Of a DNA stretch of 42,577 nt, positions 24,224-33,418 are shown piece after piece (the stretch's first letter is position 1; every line of letters starts with the position of its first letter). The position numbers and the translations under genes were made by a program. The notes below the pieces were generated by a model, which was not told where the DNA came from, made no database searches, and saw nothing but the letters and a program-made list of their open reading frames with translations. The stretch spans positions 1-42,577 of the forward strand of contig CAZWUW010000014.1 of NCBI GenBank assembly GCA_964636895.1, read 5' to 3'. The DNA is from CAZWUW01 sp964636895 (lineage in GTDB: Bacteria; Bacillota; Thermincolia; Thermincolales; CAZWUW01).

Positions 24224-24690
24224 CTTTGGGACGCTATATAACGTTGTTTTTTCATGTTTTGCTGCTGCTTATTCTTTATTTGTTTATTTTCCGGGTAGTA
24301 GTAATGATTTTAAAAGATTTGCATCGGGAGCGGACAGGTGCCGTTGAACTTGCCCTGAATCAGAAGCCCGGGCTGGCAGCGGCGCTTAGAGTCATGGCCA
24401 GTGATGACCCCGAGTACCCGGTAGGGCAGAGTATTGGTCTGGACAAAGTAGTGCATATCGGCCGGGGTGAAAACAATGAGGTTAATTTAAGCGGTTCCTT
24501 CGCTTCACATCGGCACGCGCGCATATTTTTTAGCAATGGAAATTATTTTTTAGAGGATTTGGGCAGTACAAATGGAACATATATAAACGGGGTGCGGATA
24601 ACGGACCTGGTTTTGTTGCAGGGGGACGACCTGGTCAAGGTGGCCAACGTTTCTTTGCAGTTTGCGAGGTGGGAGCATGAAGTGGAGTGA
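24220..24690 (+). CDS. fhaB: FhaB-like membrane-anchored FHA protein
   Basis: It has 156 residues from ATG 24220, overlapping fhaA by four bases. One N-terminal membrane helix (about 7-32, LFFHVLLLLILYLFIF) is followed by a cytoplasmic FHA domain (about 75-150) with IGRGENNEVNL, SHRHARI and DLGSTNGTYING. This matches the layout of actinobacterial FhaB/FipA, which links phosphorylated division proteins to the membrane. It overlaps the phosphatase gene by 14 bases. Confidence 0.88.
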   Translation: MTLGRYITLFFHVLLLLILYLFIFRVVVMILKDLHRERTGAVELALNQKPGLAAALRVMASDDPEYPVGQSIGLDKVVHIGRGENNEVNLSGSFASHRHARIFFSNGNYFLEDLGSTNGTYINGVRITDLVLLQGDDLVKVANVSLQFARWEHEVE

Positions 24691-25396
24691 ATTATCCAAT
24701 ATCGGGCTGGTGCGTCCAACTAACGAAGACAACTGCCTGGTTAGTGAGGAACTGCGATTGCTGGCGGTGGCGGACGGTATGGGCGGCCACCAGGCCGGCG
24801 AAGTGGCCAGCCGGCTGGCCCTGGATACTATTGTGGATTACGTCAGGAAAAACAGTAGTGATATCGCTGAACAACCCGCCGGGGTTTTAATAAAGGCGCT
24901 GGAGGCAGCTAATAACAGAATTTTTCTGCGGGCGCAGGAAGAAGCGACTTATCAGGGGATGGGTACCACTATTACTGCCGCCTTACTGACCGCAGGTAAA
25001 ATGTATCTGGCCCATGTGGGTGACAGCCGGGCTTACCAGCTCCGTGACGGTAAAATCAGGTTGGTCACAGAGGATCATTCACTGGTCAATGAGCTTGTCA
25101 AAAACGGTGGGATTACCCCGGATGAAGCCAGCCGCCACCCGCACCGCAATGTCTTGACCAGAGCCATTGGTTCCGCAGTCGGGGTGGAGGTAGATATTTA
25201 TGAGGAAGAGGTAAGGCCGGGTGACTTACTAATCCTGTGCACCGATGGCTTATCCAACTTATTAAGTCCGGGTGAAATAAGGGGAATTGTGGATAGCGCG
25301 CCTACTTTGGCCGAGGGAGCTCGGCAACTGGTTGACCAGGCGTTGGCCAGGGGAGGACCGGATAATATTACCGTTGTTTTATGCAGTATTGAGTGA
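24677..25396 (+). CDS. prpC: PP2C-type Ser/Thr protein phosphatase
   Basis: It has 239 residues from ATG 24677, preceded by GAGGTGGGAG. PP2C metal-binding motifs are complete: RPTNEDN (N-terminal Asp), VADGMGGHQAGE (32-42), HVGDSRAY, EDHSLVNEL, CTDGLSNLL and the final GGPDNITVV. It lacks a membrane segment, so it is cytoplasmic like Bacillus PrpC, whereas mycobacterial PstP is membrane bound. It should reverse phosphorylation by the PASTA kinase encoded three genes on. Confidence 0.95.
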   Translation: MKWSELSNIGLVRPTNEDNCLVSEELRLLAVADGMGGHQAGEVASRLALDTIVDYVRKNSSDIAEQPAGVLIKALEAANNRIFLRAQEEATYQGMGTTITAALLTAGKMYLAHVGDSRAYQLRDGKIRLVTEDHSLVNELVKNGGITPDEASRHPHRNVLTRAIGSAVGVEVDIYEEEVRPGDLLILCTDGLSNLLSPGEIRGIVDSAPTLAEGARQLVDQALARGGPDNITVVLCSIE

Positions 25397-25406
25397 GGCG
25401 AGGCAA

Positions 25407-26678
25407 ATGATCCGGACAGCCCGTTTACGGGAAACGAAACTACTGATGGTTTATGTCCTGGCTTTTCTGATTATAGGTTTGTTGGTGTTAAATACCGCTG
25501 AACAGCCGCCGCTCCCCTGGTCATCGTCTTTATTAGCTATTTTGGCGGGGTTAGGGCTGGTTATTACTCAGATACTCTTGACCCGCTGGCGTCCCACCGC
25601 TGATCGTTATCTTTTTCCTTTGGCCGCCATGCTCAGTATTTTTGGCTTGATTCTGTTATTTCGGCTGGCACCCGGCTATGCTAATAAGCAAATCTATTGG
25701 CTGGTCACCGGCCAGGTTTGTTTTTTGCTGACGGTTATCGGCCTTAAAGATTATAAACGGCTTGAGGAGTATAAGTATGTCTATATTATAGGTGGGCTTG
25801 CTGCCCTGCTGTTAACCATTCTTTTGGGCATAGAGGTTGGCGGGGCCAAAAGCTGGATTGCTATCGGCCAATTCCGCATGCAACCGGCGGAAATGGTGAA
25901 AATAGTGCTGGTGATTTTTTTAGCCAGTTACCTTCAGGAACAACGGGATGTATTGACGGCCGGTAAAACTGGATTGTTGGGAATATCCTGGCCGCGTCTG
26001 CAATATCTTGGCCCGCTGTTGGTGATGTGGGGATTTTCGCTGGTGCTGCTGATATTTCAAAAAGACCTGGGGACAGCGTTGATATTTTTTAGTACTTTTT
26101 TGGCGATGATTTTTGCGTCCACCGGTCGTTGGACTTTTGTGGTTTCCGGCGTGCTTCTTTTTGTTGCCGGAGCCGTGCTGTGTTATTATCTTTTTGCCCA
26201 TGTCAGGGTGCGGGTTGCTATCTGGCTTAATCCCTGGCATGATATTGAGGGTGCTGGTTATCAGATCGTGCAGTCACTTTTTGCTATCGGCTCCGGGGGT
26301 TTTTTGGGAACCGGTCTTACTGCTGGCCGGCCGGGATTAATCCCGGCCGTACATACGGATTTTGTTTTTTCGGCTACTGCCGAGGAGTTTGGGCTTTTTG
26401 GCGGTATGGCATTAATAATGATTTATCTGCTCTTGGTATACCGGGGGTTTAGAATCGCTCTGGATTCCGGTACCGGCTTTGGTGCCCTGTTGGCCACCGG
26501 TTTGACGTCCCTGCTGGCTATTCAGACGATCGTAATTATCGGTGGTGTTACTAAGCTGCTACCTTTAACAGGGGTTACTCTGCCTTTTATAAGCTATGGG
26601 GGTAGCTCGTTGGTATCCAGCTATATTTTACTGGGATTGCTGGTGAATATTTCGTATAAGGACCGGGATGACCGTTGA
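25407..26678 (+). CDS. SEDS-family peptidoglycan polymerase (FtsW/RodA type)
   Basis: It polymerises lipid II into glycan strands together with a class B PBP. It has 423 residues and about ten membrane helices from ATG 25407 after GAGGCGAGG. Family motifs: GGAKSWIAIG, QPAEMVKI, QKDLGTALIFF, the extracellular loop WHDIEGAGYQI with the conserved Asp, ATAEEFGLFGG, and the end LPFISYGGSSL. FtsW and RodA cannot be told apart from this alone; the position next to a PbpA-like PBP matches actinobacterial rodA-pbpA. Its stop overlaps the PBP start. Confidence 0.93.
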   Translation: MIRTARLRETKLLMVYVLAFLIIGLLVLNTAEQPPLPWSSSLLAILAGLGLVITQILLTRWRPTADRYLFPLAAMLSIFGLILLFRLAPGYANKQIYWLVTGQVCFLLTVIGLKDYKRLEEYKYVYIIGGLAALLLTILLGIEVGGAKSWIAIGQFRMQPAEMVKIVLVIFLASYLQEQRDVLTAGKTGLLGISWPRLQYLGPLLVMWGFSLVLLIFQKDLGTALIFFSTFLAMIFASTGRWTFVVSGVLLFVAGAVLCYYLFAHVRVRVAIWLNPWHDIEGAGYQIVQSLFAIGSGGFLGTGLTAGRPGLIPAVHTDFVFSATAEEFGLFGGMALIMIYLLLVYRGFRIALDSGTGFGALLATGLTSLLAIQTIVIIGGVTKLLPLTGVTLPFISYGGSSLVSSYILLGLLVNISYKDRDDR

Positions 26679-28066
26679 AAAAGAATATTAAATTGCTGGC
26701 AACCGGTATTGTTATAGCTTTTCTTATTGTTGCCGGCTGGTTGACATATATTCAGGTATACATGGGGGAAGAGCTGCTGACTCATCCCCGAAACCGCCGC
26801 CTGCAATTGGTGGAGGCTGGCATTCAGCGAGGCGGAATTTTTGATCGGGACGGTCTGGCGCTGGCCAAAACCGCAGCGCCCGGCCGGCCGCGTTTTTACC
26901 CCCTGGGGCCGATGACTGCCCCGGTGCTGGGTTATGTTTCGTCGGTGTATGGCAAAACCGGTCTGGAGCAAAGCCGGGACAAGGAATTGCTGGGCCTGGC
27001 TGAGACCCGGTGGAACAGAATTTTTGGCGGTCCGCAAAAACCCCGGGTGAACCGGGGATTAGACCTGCACCTGACCCTGGATGCAGAATTGCAGCAACTG
27101 GCCTACCGGTTACTGGGTGACCGGCGGGGGGCGGTAGTGGCTTTAGAACCTGCTACCGGCCGGGTACTGGCCATGGTTAGCCGCCCGGCTTTTGACCCTG
27201 GTCGATTGGCAGAGGATTGGCAGCAGCTGGTCAAAGACCCGGCCAGTCCGTTACTTAACCGGGCAGTTCAGGGGCAGTATCCGCCCGGCTCCGTTATGAA
27301 ACCTGTCACGGCCGCGGGCGCTCTTATTCAGGAGCCGGCTGTGGCTGAAAGGGTTTTTGCCGCCCCGGGTTATATTGTCGTGGACGGCAACCGCATTGAG
27401 GATAAGCAGGTGCAGGGCCGGATTGACTTCCGCCAGGCCATGGCATACTCCAGCAACTATGTTTTCGCTTTCCTGGCTCTGCAAATGGGGCAGGATAACT
27501 TTAGAAAAACAGCGGAAAAGTTTTATTTTAACAAAAGAATACCTTTTGAACTGTCGGTGACACCCGGCAGCATACCGGTTGACATGTCCAGGGTAGAATT
27601 GGCGGAAAGTGGCATTGGGCAGGGCCGGGTGGTTACCAACCCCCTGCACATGGCTGTAGTAGCCGGCGCTATAGCTAACGGCGGCGATATGATGCGTCCA
27701 TATTTGGTAGAGGAAATCAGGGCACCTGACGGGGCAAAATCTTTCAATGCGCAGCCGCTTCGCATTTCAACGGCGCTTAGCCCTGAAGCTGCTGCCGGTA
27801 TAACTGCGGCTATGGTTGCAGTGGTGCAGTCCGGTACCGGCCAGGCGGCAGCCCTGGCGGAATGGCAGGTGGCCGGCAAGACCGGTTCGGCGCAAAATCC
27901 CCATGGTAGTACCCATGCCTGGTTTATCGGCTTTGCACCGGCGGAAAAACCCCGGGTGGCTGTAGCAGTTATAGTGGAGAACGCCGGTAGCGGCAGTGAA
28001 ACGGCAGCACCGGTTGCCCGCGAAGTAATCCGGGGAGCGTTACGACAGAATGAGGTGAAGCAATAA
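26675..28066 (+). CDS. pbpA: Class B penicillin-binding protein (PbpA-like transpeptidase)
   Basis: It cross-links peptidoglycan outside the membrane as partner of the SEDS protein. It has 463 residues from a TTG start overlapping the previous stop. One membrane helix (about 7-26) is followed by a short dimerisation region and the transpeptidase domain with the active-site motifs SVMK (Ser206-Lys209, in PPGSVMKP), SSN (259-261) and KTG (402-404, followed by SAQNPHG). The short N-terminal module resembles mycobacterial PbpA rather than FtsI. Confidence 0.93.
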   Translation: MKKNIKLLATGIVIAFLIVAGWLTYIQVYMGEELLTHPRNRRLQLVEAGIQRGGIFDRDGLALAKTAAPGRPRFYPLGPMTAPVLGYVSSVYGKTGLEQSRDKELLGLAETRWNRIFGGPQKPRVNRGLDLHLTLDAELQQLAYRLLGDRRGAVVALEPATGRVLAMVSRPAFDPGRLAEDWQQLVKDPASPLLNRAVQGQYPPGSVMKPVTAAGALIQEPAVAERVFAAPGYIVVDGNRIEDKQVQGRIDFRQAMAYSSNYVFAFLALQMGQDNFRKTAEKFYFNKRIPFELSVTPGSIPVDMSRVELAESGIGQGRVVTNPLHMAVVAGAIANGGDMMRPYLVEEIRAPDGAKSFNAQPLRISTALSPEAAAGITAAMVAVVQSGTGQAAALAEWQVAGKTGSAQNPHGSTHAWFIGFAPAEKPRVAVAVIVENAGSGSETAAPVAREVIRGALRQNEVKQ

Positions 28067-28068
28067 TT

Positions 28069-29949
28069 ATGATTGGCAGGATGCTCGGTAACCGATACGA
28101 AATTATTTCCCAATTGGGTGGCGGCGGTATGGCGCTGGTTTATAAGGCCCGGGATACGTTATTGAACCGTCAGGTGACGGTGAAAGTGCTGCGGTCTGAA
28201 TATACCTGTGACGAGGAATTTGTCGTCAGGTTCCGCCGGGAAGCCCAGGCGGTGGCCAAACTCTCCCATCCGAATATTGTCAGTGTTTACGATGTGGGTT
28301 TGGAAGGTGATACCCATTATATAGTGATGGAGTATGTGGAAGGGAATAACCTGAAGGAAATTATCCGTGAGGAGGGGGCACTGCCTGTCAACCGGGCGGT
28401 GGACATCGCCCGGCAGATTTGTGAGGGCCTGGACCACGCCCATGAAAACGGGATTGTGCACAGGGATATAAAGCCCCACAATATTCTGGTTACCGCCGGC
28501 GGCAAAGTGAAAGTAACGGACTTCGGTATTGCCCGGGCGGTTACTTCGGGTACCGTAACTCACGCCGGCACCATTGTAGGTTCTGTCCATTATTTTTCGC
28601 CGGAACAGGCCAAAGGTGAAAACACCGGGGTCAGGTCGGACATTTATTCGGCAGGCACAGTGTTATACGAAATGGTTACCGGTCAGGTGCCTTTCCAAGG
28701 CGATTCGCCAATCGGGGTGGCGTTAAAACATATTCAGGAACAGCCGAAAGCGCCCACTGAACTGAATAAAAACATTTCGCCGGAATTGGAAAAAGTGATT
28801 CTCCGGGCGATGGAAAAAGATATCCTGCTGCGTTATCAGACCGCCGGGGACATGGCCCGGGATCTGCGCACCGTTTTGTTTGGCCAAATCAGTGATGAAA
28901 CCCGGTATATGGACACAGATGAATTTGCTACCAGGGTGCTGACGGCCCCACGGATTATCCGTAAGGAAAAGTCCGCTAATGAGGAGGAACCGGCACCCCG
29001 CCAGCGTCGCAAAAAGATGCGGCCCATGGTTAAGGCCATGCTGGCCGTGATTATAATTGGGCTCCTGGCCGGAGCGGCTACCGGCATTAATTCGTTTTTA
29101 AATGTGCCGGATGTTACCGTGCCCAATCTAGTAGAGATGCCTCTGGATAAAGCGGTCAGTACGCTGCAGGAATTGAAACTGAACTTTAAAAATGAACATC
29201 AAAATCATCCTACCATTCCGGTGGGCGATGTTATTTCTCAGGACCCGGAAGCCGGTAAACCGGTAAAGGAAGGATTTACGGTTAATCTGATAGTCAGCAA
29301 AGGACCGGAATATAAAACTGTGCCTGACGTACGCAAAAAGGAAGAAACGGCGGCCAAGGTAGAAATTGAAAATGCCGGCTTTAAACCTGATACTACTGAG
29401 GTTTACAGCGATGAGGTGGAGAAGGGGGCGGTGGTTGCCCAGACACCGGCGGAAAACACCCAGGCCATTGTCGGCAGTACCGTCACCCTGGAAATAAGCA
29501 AGGGGCGGGAACCGAAGTTTGTGCCGGTGCCTGATTTAAAGGGCCGGACTTTGGATGAAGCACGCCAAAAACTGAGCGAAGCAAATTTAAAACTGCTGTC
29601 TGAGCAGGTAACCCAGGCCGCAAGTCAGGACTACCTGGCTGGCTATGTTATGGCTCAGCAGCCTAATCCTGGCGAAGACCTGCAGGAAGGTGAAGCAGTG
29701 CAGGTAACACTAAGCAAGGGACCCGGACCGGAGGCTAAGACGGCCACTGTATTTGTGGAACAATTACCTGATGACAACCGTACGCATCCGGTGCAAATAG
29801 TGGTAACTGATGTAACCGGCACCAGGACGGTTTATGATGAAATTCACAATGCCGGGGAGCAGTTCTCGTACGTGGTCACATATTATAAGCGGGGTAAAAT
29901 ACAGGTATTGGTGGATGGCAATATTGTTGAAGAGCAAGCAGTCAAATAG
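28069..29949 (+). CDS. prkC: PASTA-domain Ser/Thr protein kinase
   Basis: It is a membrane sensor kinase responding to muropeptides or lipid II. It has 626 residues. The Hanks-type kinase domain (about 10-270) has GGGGMALVY, Lys39, HRDIKPHN (131-138), DFG (151-153) and SPEQ. A juxtamembrane basic region (RQRRKKMR) is followed by one helix (about 322-342), three PASTA repeats (about 346-414, 415-481 and 483-552) and a C-terminal beta domain. All catalytic residues are present. Only one kinase gene is here, whereas Actinobacteria have pknA-pknB. It starts two bases after pbpA. Confidence 0.96.
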   Translation: MIGRMLGNRYEIISQLGGGGMALVYKARDTLLNRQVTVKVLRSEYTCDEEFVVRFRREAQAVAKLSHPNIVSVYDVGLEGDTHYIVMEYVEGNNLKEIIREEGALPVNRAVDIARQICEGLDHAHENGIVHRDIKPHNILVTAGGKVKVTDFGIARAVTSGTVTHAGTIVGSVHYFSPEQAKGENTGVRSDIYSAGTVLYEMVTGQVPFQGDSPIGVALKHIQEQPKAPTELNKNISPELEKVILRAMEKDILLRYQTAGDMARDLRTVLFGQISDETRYMDTDEFATRVLTAPRIIRKEKSANEEEPAPRQRRKKMRPMVKAMLAVIIIGLLAGAATGINSFLNVPDVTVPNLVEMPLDKAVSTLQELKLNFKNEHQNHPTIPVGDVISQDPEAGKPVKEGFTVNLIVSKGPEYKTVPDVRKKEETAAKVEIENAGFKPDTTEVYSDEVEKGAVVAQTPAENTQAIVGSTVTLEISKGREPKFVPVPDLKGRTLDEARQKLSEANLKLLSEQVTQAASQDYLAGYVMAQQPNPGEDLQEGEAVQVTLSKGPGPEAKTATVFVEQLPDDNRTHPVQIVVTDVTGTRTVYDEIHNAGEQFSYVVTYYKRGKIQVLVDGNIVEEQAVK

Positions 29950-29958
29950 GAGGGCGTA

Positions 29959-30837
29959 ATGCTAACAGGGGTGGTTATTAAATCTTACAGCGGATTTCAC
30001 TATGTGCGGGTTGCCGGACGGCTTTGGGAATGTTCTCTCAGAGGGCGTTTTCGGCAATCCAAACAAAATCTGCTGACGGGGGATCGGGTAAACATAACGG
30101 TGGTGGATGAGCAAAAGGGTAAAGGCGTGGTAGATGAAATTCTAGCGCGCCAAAGCCAAATGGACAGGCCGCCGGTAGCTAATGTAGACCAGGTAGTTAT
30201 TGTTGCGGCCATAAAGGAACCGGAGTTAAGCCGCGAGCTGCTGGACCGCCTGCTGATAATGGTTGAAGCTTTACGGCTAACGCCGGTAATATGTTTTAAT
30301 AAGGCTGACCTGGCGGATGAGGAAGAAATTGAAAAGCTGATGGGAATTTACGGTGCTGATTACCGGGTATTGGTTACCAGTACGGTAACGGACCGGGGGC
30401 TGGCAGAATTAAGGGCAGCGCTGAAGGCTCAGATTTCGGTCCTCGCCGGATCATCAGGTGCCGGCAAATCTTCCCTGCTAAATGAGGTTCAACCCGGTTT
30501 GCGCCTGAAGACCGGGGAAGTAAGCACTAAAATCGGCCGGGGTCGGCATACTACCCGCCATGTGGAATTGCTGGACTTGGATTTTGGCGGTATGGTGGCA
30601 GACAGTCCGGGTTTCAGCAACCTTTATCTGCCGGAAATGAAAAAAGAAGAATTAGCCGGCTGCTTCCCGGAGTTCAGAAAATATGAAGGGGCCTGTAAAT
30701 ATAATGGCTGCCTGCATTATACCGAACCCAACTGTGCCGTCAAGCTGGCAGTTACGGCCGGCAAAATATTTCCCTGCAGATATGAACATTATCTGCATTT
30801 CTTACACGAAATAGCGGCCAAGGAACGCAAATGGTGA
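29959..30837 (+). CDS. rsgA: Ribosome small-subunit GTPase RsgA (YloQ)
   Basis: It assists late 30S assembly and hydrolyses GTP on the ribosome. It has 292 residues. An N-terminal OB fold precedes the circularly permuted GTPase: NKAD (114-117, G4) comes before the P-loop GSSGAGKSS (164-172), and DSPG (215-218, G3) follows. The zinc site at the C-terminus reads CKYNGCLHYTEPNC. ATG follows AGGAGGGCGTA. The order kinase-rsgA-rpe is the Firmicute norm. Confidence 0.96.
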   Translation: MLTGVVIKSYSGFHYVRVAGRLWECSLRGRFRQSKQNLLTGDRVNITVVDEQKGKGVVDEILARQSQMDRPPVANVDQVVIVAAIKEPELSRELLDRLLIMVEALRLTPVICFNKADLADEEEIEKLMGIYGADYRVLVTSTVTDRGLAELRAALKAQISVLAGSSGAGKSSLLNEVQPGLRLKTGEVSTKIGRGRHTTRHVELLDLDFGGMVADSPGFSNLYLPEMKKEELAGCFPEFRKYEGACKYNGCLHYTEPNCAVKLAVTAGKIFPCRYEHYLHFLHEIAAKERKW

Positions 30838-30906
30838 CTTCGTATTTAGCGCCGGAGCAAACAAGGGATGCGATGTACCCGGTATTGATAAAGAGGGGGA
30901 TACAAA

Positions 30907-31593
30907 ATGGTAAAACTAGCTCCGTCAATATTGTCCGCTGACTTTGGCAGTTTGGGCGAACAGGTAGCGCTGGTGGAAAAAGCGGGGGCGGAATACCTTC
31001 ATATTGACGTGATGGACGGGCATTTCGTGCCTAATATCACCATTGGCCCATTGGTGGTAGAAGCATTACGCCCTAGAAGCGAACTTGTTTTTGATGTGCA
31101 TCTGATGATAGAAAATCCGGATAGTTATGTTGAACAGTTCGTTAAGGCGGGTGCCGATATTATAGGTATCCATGTGGAGGCTGCGCCTCACCTGCACCGG
31201 TCTGTCCAATTGATAAAATCTTTTGGGGTTAAAGCATCTGTATCTTTAAATCCGGCTACATCCTTGTCAGCCATTGAATATGTTTTGACAGATGTGGATA
31301 TGGTGTTGTTAATGTCCGTAAACCCCGGTTTTGGTGGCCAGCAGTTTATTCCCGGGGTCTTGGCCAAAATAGCTGCCCTGCACAGCCGGATTAAGGAGCT
31401 GGGGCTAAATGTAGACATCCAGGTGGATGGCGGAATTAATGCAGCAAATGCCGGCCAGGTGGTGGCTGCCGGAGCTAATGTGCTGGTGGCCGGTTCGGCT
31501 GTCTTTGGTGCGGCGGATATACCCGCTGCTTTGGCTACCCTGCGGGCCGGCTGTGGCAGTGTTGAAGGTGGTGGGGGGACATGCTCAGGGTAG
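30907..31593 (+). CDS. rpe: Ribulose-phosphate 3-epimerase
   Basis: It interconverts ribulose 5-phosphate and xylulose 5-phosphate. It has 228 residues in a TIM barrel. Metal and catalytic residues are seen in SILSADFG, HIDVMDGHFVPN and VDGGINAANA; the phosphate loop is VAGSAVFG. The last residues (GGGGTCSG) are encoded where the gene overlaps the next one by 13 bases, so the tail is probably fixed by that overlap. ATG follows AGAGGGGGATACAAA. Confidence 0.96.
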   Translation: MVKLAPSILSADFGSLGEQVALVEKAGAEYLHIDVMDGHFVPNITIGPLVVEALRPRSELVFDVHLMIENPDSYVEQFVKAGADIIGIHVEAAPHLHRSVQLIKSFGVKASVSLNPATSLSAIEYVLTDVDMVLLMSVNPGFGGQQFIPGVLAKIAALHSRIKELGLNVDIQVDGGINAANAGQVVAAGANVLVAGSAVFGAADIPAALATLRAGCGSVEGGGGTCSG

Positions 31594-32627
31594 GCTTGGT
31601 CTACGAACCTGTTTTTTTAAAGCATGATACCGGGGTTCATCCGGAGAACGCCGGCCGGTTGGAAGCCATTTTAGAAGTGTTGGGTGATTATGGCATGAAC
31701 GACCGGCTGATCAAAATTGACCCGGTGCCGGCGACAAAAGAACAGCTTGTATTATTTCATACCTCTGCATATATTGACCGCATTGAGGTTTTTGGGGCTA
31801 AGGGCGGGGGGAATCTGGACGGTGATACCGTGATGTCCCGAAATTCGTATCAGGCGGCGGTAATGGCTGCCGGAGGCGTTATTACGGCAGTGGATGTGGT
31901 AATGCAGGGCAGGGTGGATAACGCTTTCGCCCTGGTGCGGCCGCCCGGTCATCACGCCGAAAAGGCGCGGGCCATGGGCTTTTGTCTGTTTAACAATGTG
32001 GCGGTAGCCGCCCTTTACGCCAAAAAACAGTACGGCCTGGAACGCATTCTAATCCTGGACTGGGACGTCCACCACGGCAACGGGACTCAGGCTGCCTTTG
32101 CGGAAGACCCGGAAGTTTTATACTTTTCCACTCATCAGCAGGGTGTTTTTCCTGGCAGCGGCTGGGTTTCGGACACCGGCAGGGGCGCCGGTGCAGGTTA
32201 TACGGTGAATGTCCCCCTGGCCCGGGGCACTGGGGACAGCGGATTTTATTATCTTTTTACCCGCCTTTTTGCTCCTGTTGCCCGCCAGTTTAACCCTGAG
32301 CTGGTGATGATTTCGGCGGGCTTTGATGCCCATCACGCTGATCCGCTGGCCGGACTGGAGCTCACAGTTAACGGATACGCCCAGATGGCGGAAATCGTAA
32401 AAAAAGTGGCTGAAGATACCTGCGGCGGTAAAATTGTCATGGCCTTAGAGGGCGGTTATGCCCTTGGCACAGTAGGCTATGCCGCTGCCGCTGTGCTTAA
32501 CGTATTCGGGGAGTTCGGTGTTAAAATTGACGAGCCGGGCATGACCCCGCGTAATGTCATTACGCCCCATACGCGTATTTCAGTGGATGAGGCCATAAAG
32601 GTCCAGTCCCGGTACTGGAAATTATAG
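31581..32627 (+). CDS. Histone-deacetylase-fold protein (AcuC/class II-like deacylase)
   Basis: It has 348 residues. The arginase/deacetylase motifs are complete: RPPGHHAEKAR (120-130, catalytic His124/His125), DWDVHHGNGT with zinc ligands Asp162 and His164, SAGFDAHHADP with Asp249, and LEGGY near the end carrying the usual Tyr. It should hydrolyse an acyl-amide, for example acetyl-lysine on proteins or an acetylated small amine; the sequence does not decide. It overlaps rpe by 13 bases and is the last gene of the long operon. It is not next to an acuA-type acetyltransferase. Confidence 0.92.
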   Translation: MLRVGLVYEPVFLKHDTGVHPENAGRLEAILEVLGDYGMNDRLIKIDPVPATKEQLVLFHTSAYIDRIEVFGAKGGGNLDGDTVMSRNSYQAAVMAAGGVITAVDVVMQGRVDNAFALVRPPGHHAEKARAMGFCLFNNVAVAALYAKKQYGLERILILDWDVHHGNGTQAAFAEDPEVLYFSTHQQGVFPGSGWVSDTGRGAGAGYTVNVPLARGTGDSGFYYLFTRLFAPVARQFNPELVMISAGFDAHHADPLAGLELTVNGYAQMAEIVKKVAEDTCGGKIVMALEGGYALGTVGYAAAAVLNVFGEFGVKIDEPGMTPRNVITPHTRISVDEAIKVQSRYWKL

Positions 32628-32742
32628 AGAAATAAAACTGACAGGCAAGACCGGTCTGCCTTGATCTATAGCCATACCAGTAGCCATGTTAATTCAATTC
32701 TTGGTAACGAAGGTGATTACCACCTGCCATAGGAGGCTATGA

Positions 32743-33051
32743 ATGAATCATTTTAACGAAACGATCGAAAACATTAGGAATCAAATAATAAAAAAGTTTA
32801 ACCCGGTTGATGTTATTCTGTTCGGGTCACAGGCTAAAGGTTTAGTGAGAAAACAAAGCGATGTAGATATTTGTGTTATCACTGAAACAGACAACAAGAG
32901 AAAATTGGTTCAGGACATTCTGCTTGAGGTGGATTGTGATATTGACCTTGATGTAGTAGTATATACACCAACTCAATGGCAGCGATACAAAGACGATAAA
33001 GCGATGTTTGCCCATGTTATAAATAAGACGGGGGTGAGTATAGTTGGTTGA
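32743..33051 (+). CDS. MNT-type nucleotidyltransferase domain protein (putative antitoxin)
   Basis: It has 102 residues. The nucleotidyltransferase motif is intact: VILFGSQAKG (24-33), then SDVDICVI with Asp40 and Asp42, and a later acidic strand (DLDVVVYTP). Such small proteins pair with HEPN proteins; in the MntA-HepT (type VII) systems the transferase adds AMP to the HEPN toxin to silence it. Start ATG follows ATAGGAGGCTATGA. It overlaps the HEPN gene by 8 bases. Base composition is clearly more AT-rich than its neighbours, suggesting acquisition. Confidence 0.85.
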   Translation: MNHFNETIENIRNQIIKKFNPVDVILFGSQAKGLVRKQSDVDICVITETDNKRKLVQDILLEVDCDIDLDVVVYTPTQWQRYKDDKAMFAHVINKTGVSIVG

Positions 33052-33418
33052 TACGAAAAGATACAAGGATTGGTTTGATATTGCCGAAAAAGACTTGAAA
33101 GGTGCCAAGATACTTTTTGAACACGATGCTGACTATGGAATTGTCTGCTTTCATTGTCAACAGGCGATCGAAAAATATCTCAAAGGGTACATAATCTTGA
33201 AATCAGGAGAGTTGATTGAAGGGCATGGTCTTGTAAAACTGTGCAAGAGAGCAGCCGAATTCGACGGAACCTTTAAAACATATTTGAAGGATTGTGCTTT
33301 TGTGAATGCATTTTATATTGAAACCAGGTATCCGGCCGAAGAGCCTATGATAGTTACAAAAGAAGAAGTCGAAGATTGCTTTAAAGTAGTAGAAGCAATC
33401 AAAAGTAAAGTGACTTAA
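33044..33418 (+). CDS. HEPN domain protein (putative toxin partner)
   Basis: It has 124 residues from a TTG start inside the upstream gene (GGGGGTGAG precedes). The HEPN family pattern is seen: a long helix with DWFDIAEKDLKGAK, CFHCQQAIEKYLKGYI, EGHGLVKL, and RYPAEEP before the last helix. The RX4HXY RNase motif of HepT is not visible, so ribonuclease activity is doubtful and this may be a member of the PF05168 branch with another role. AT-rich codon use matches its partner. Confidence 0.85.
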   Translation: MVDTKRYKDWFDIAEKDLKGAKILFEHDADYGIVCFHCQQAIEKYLKGYIILKSGELIEGHGLVKLCKRAAEFDGTFKTYLKDCAFVNAFYIETRYPAEEPMIVTKEEVEDCFKVVEAIKSKVT

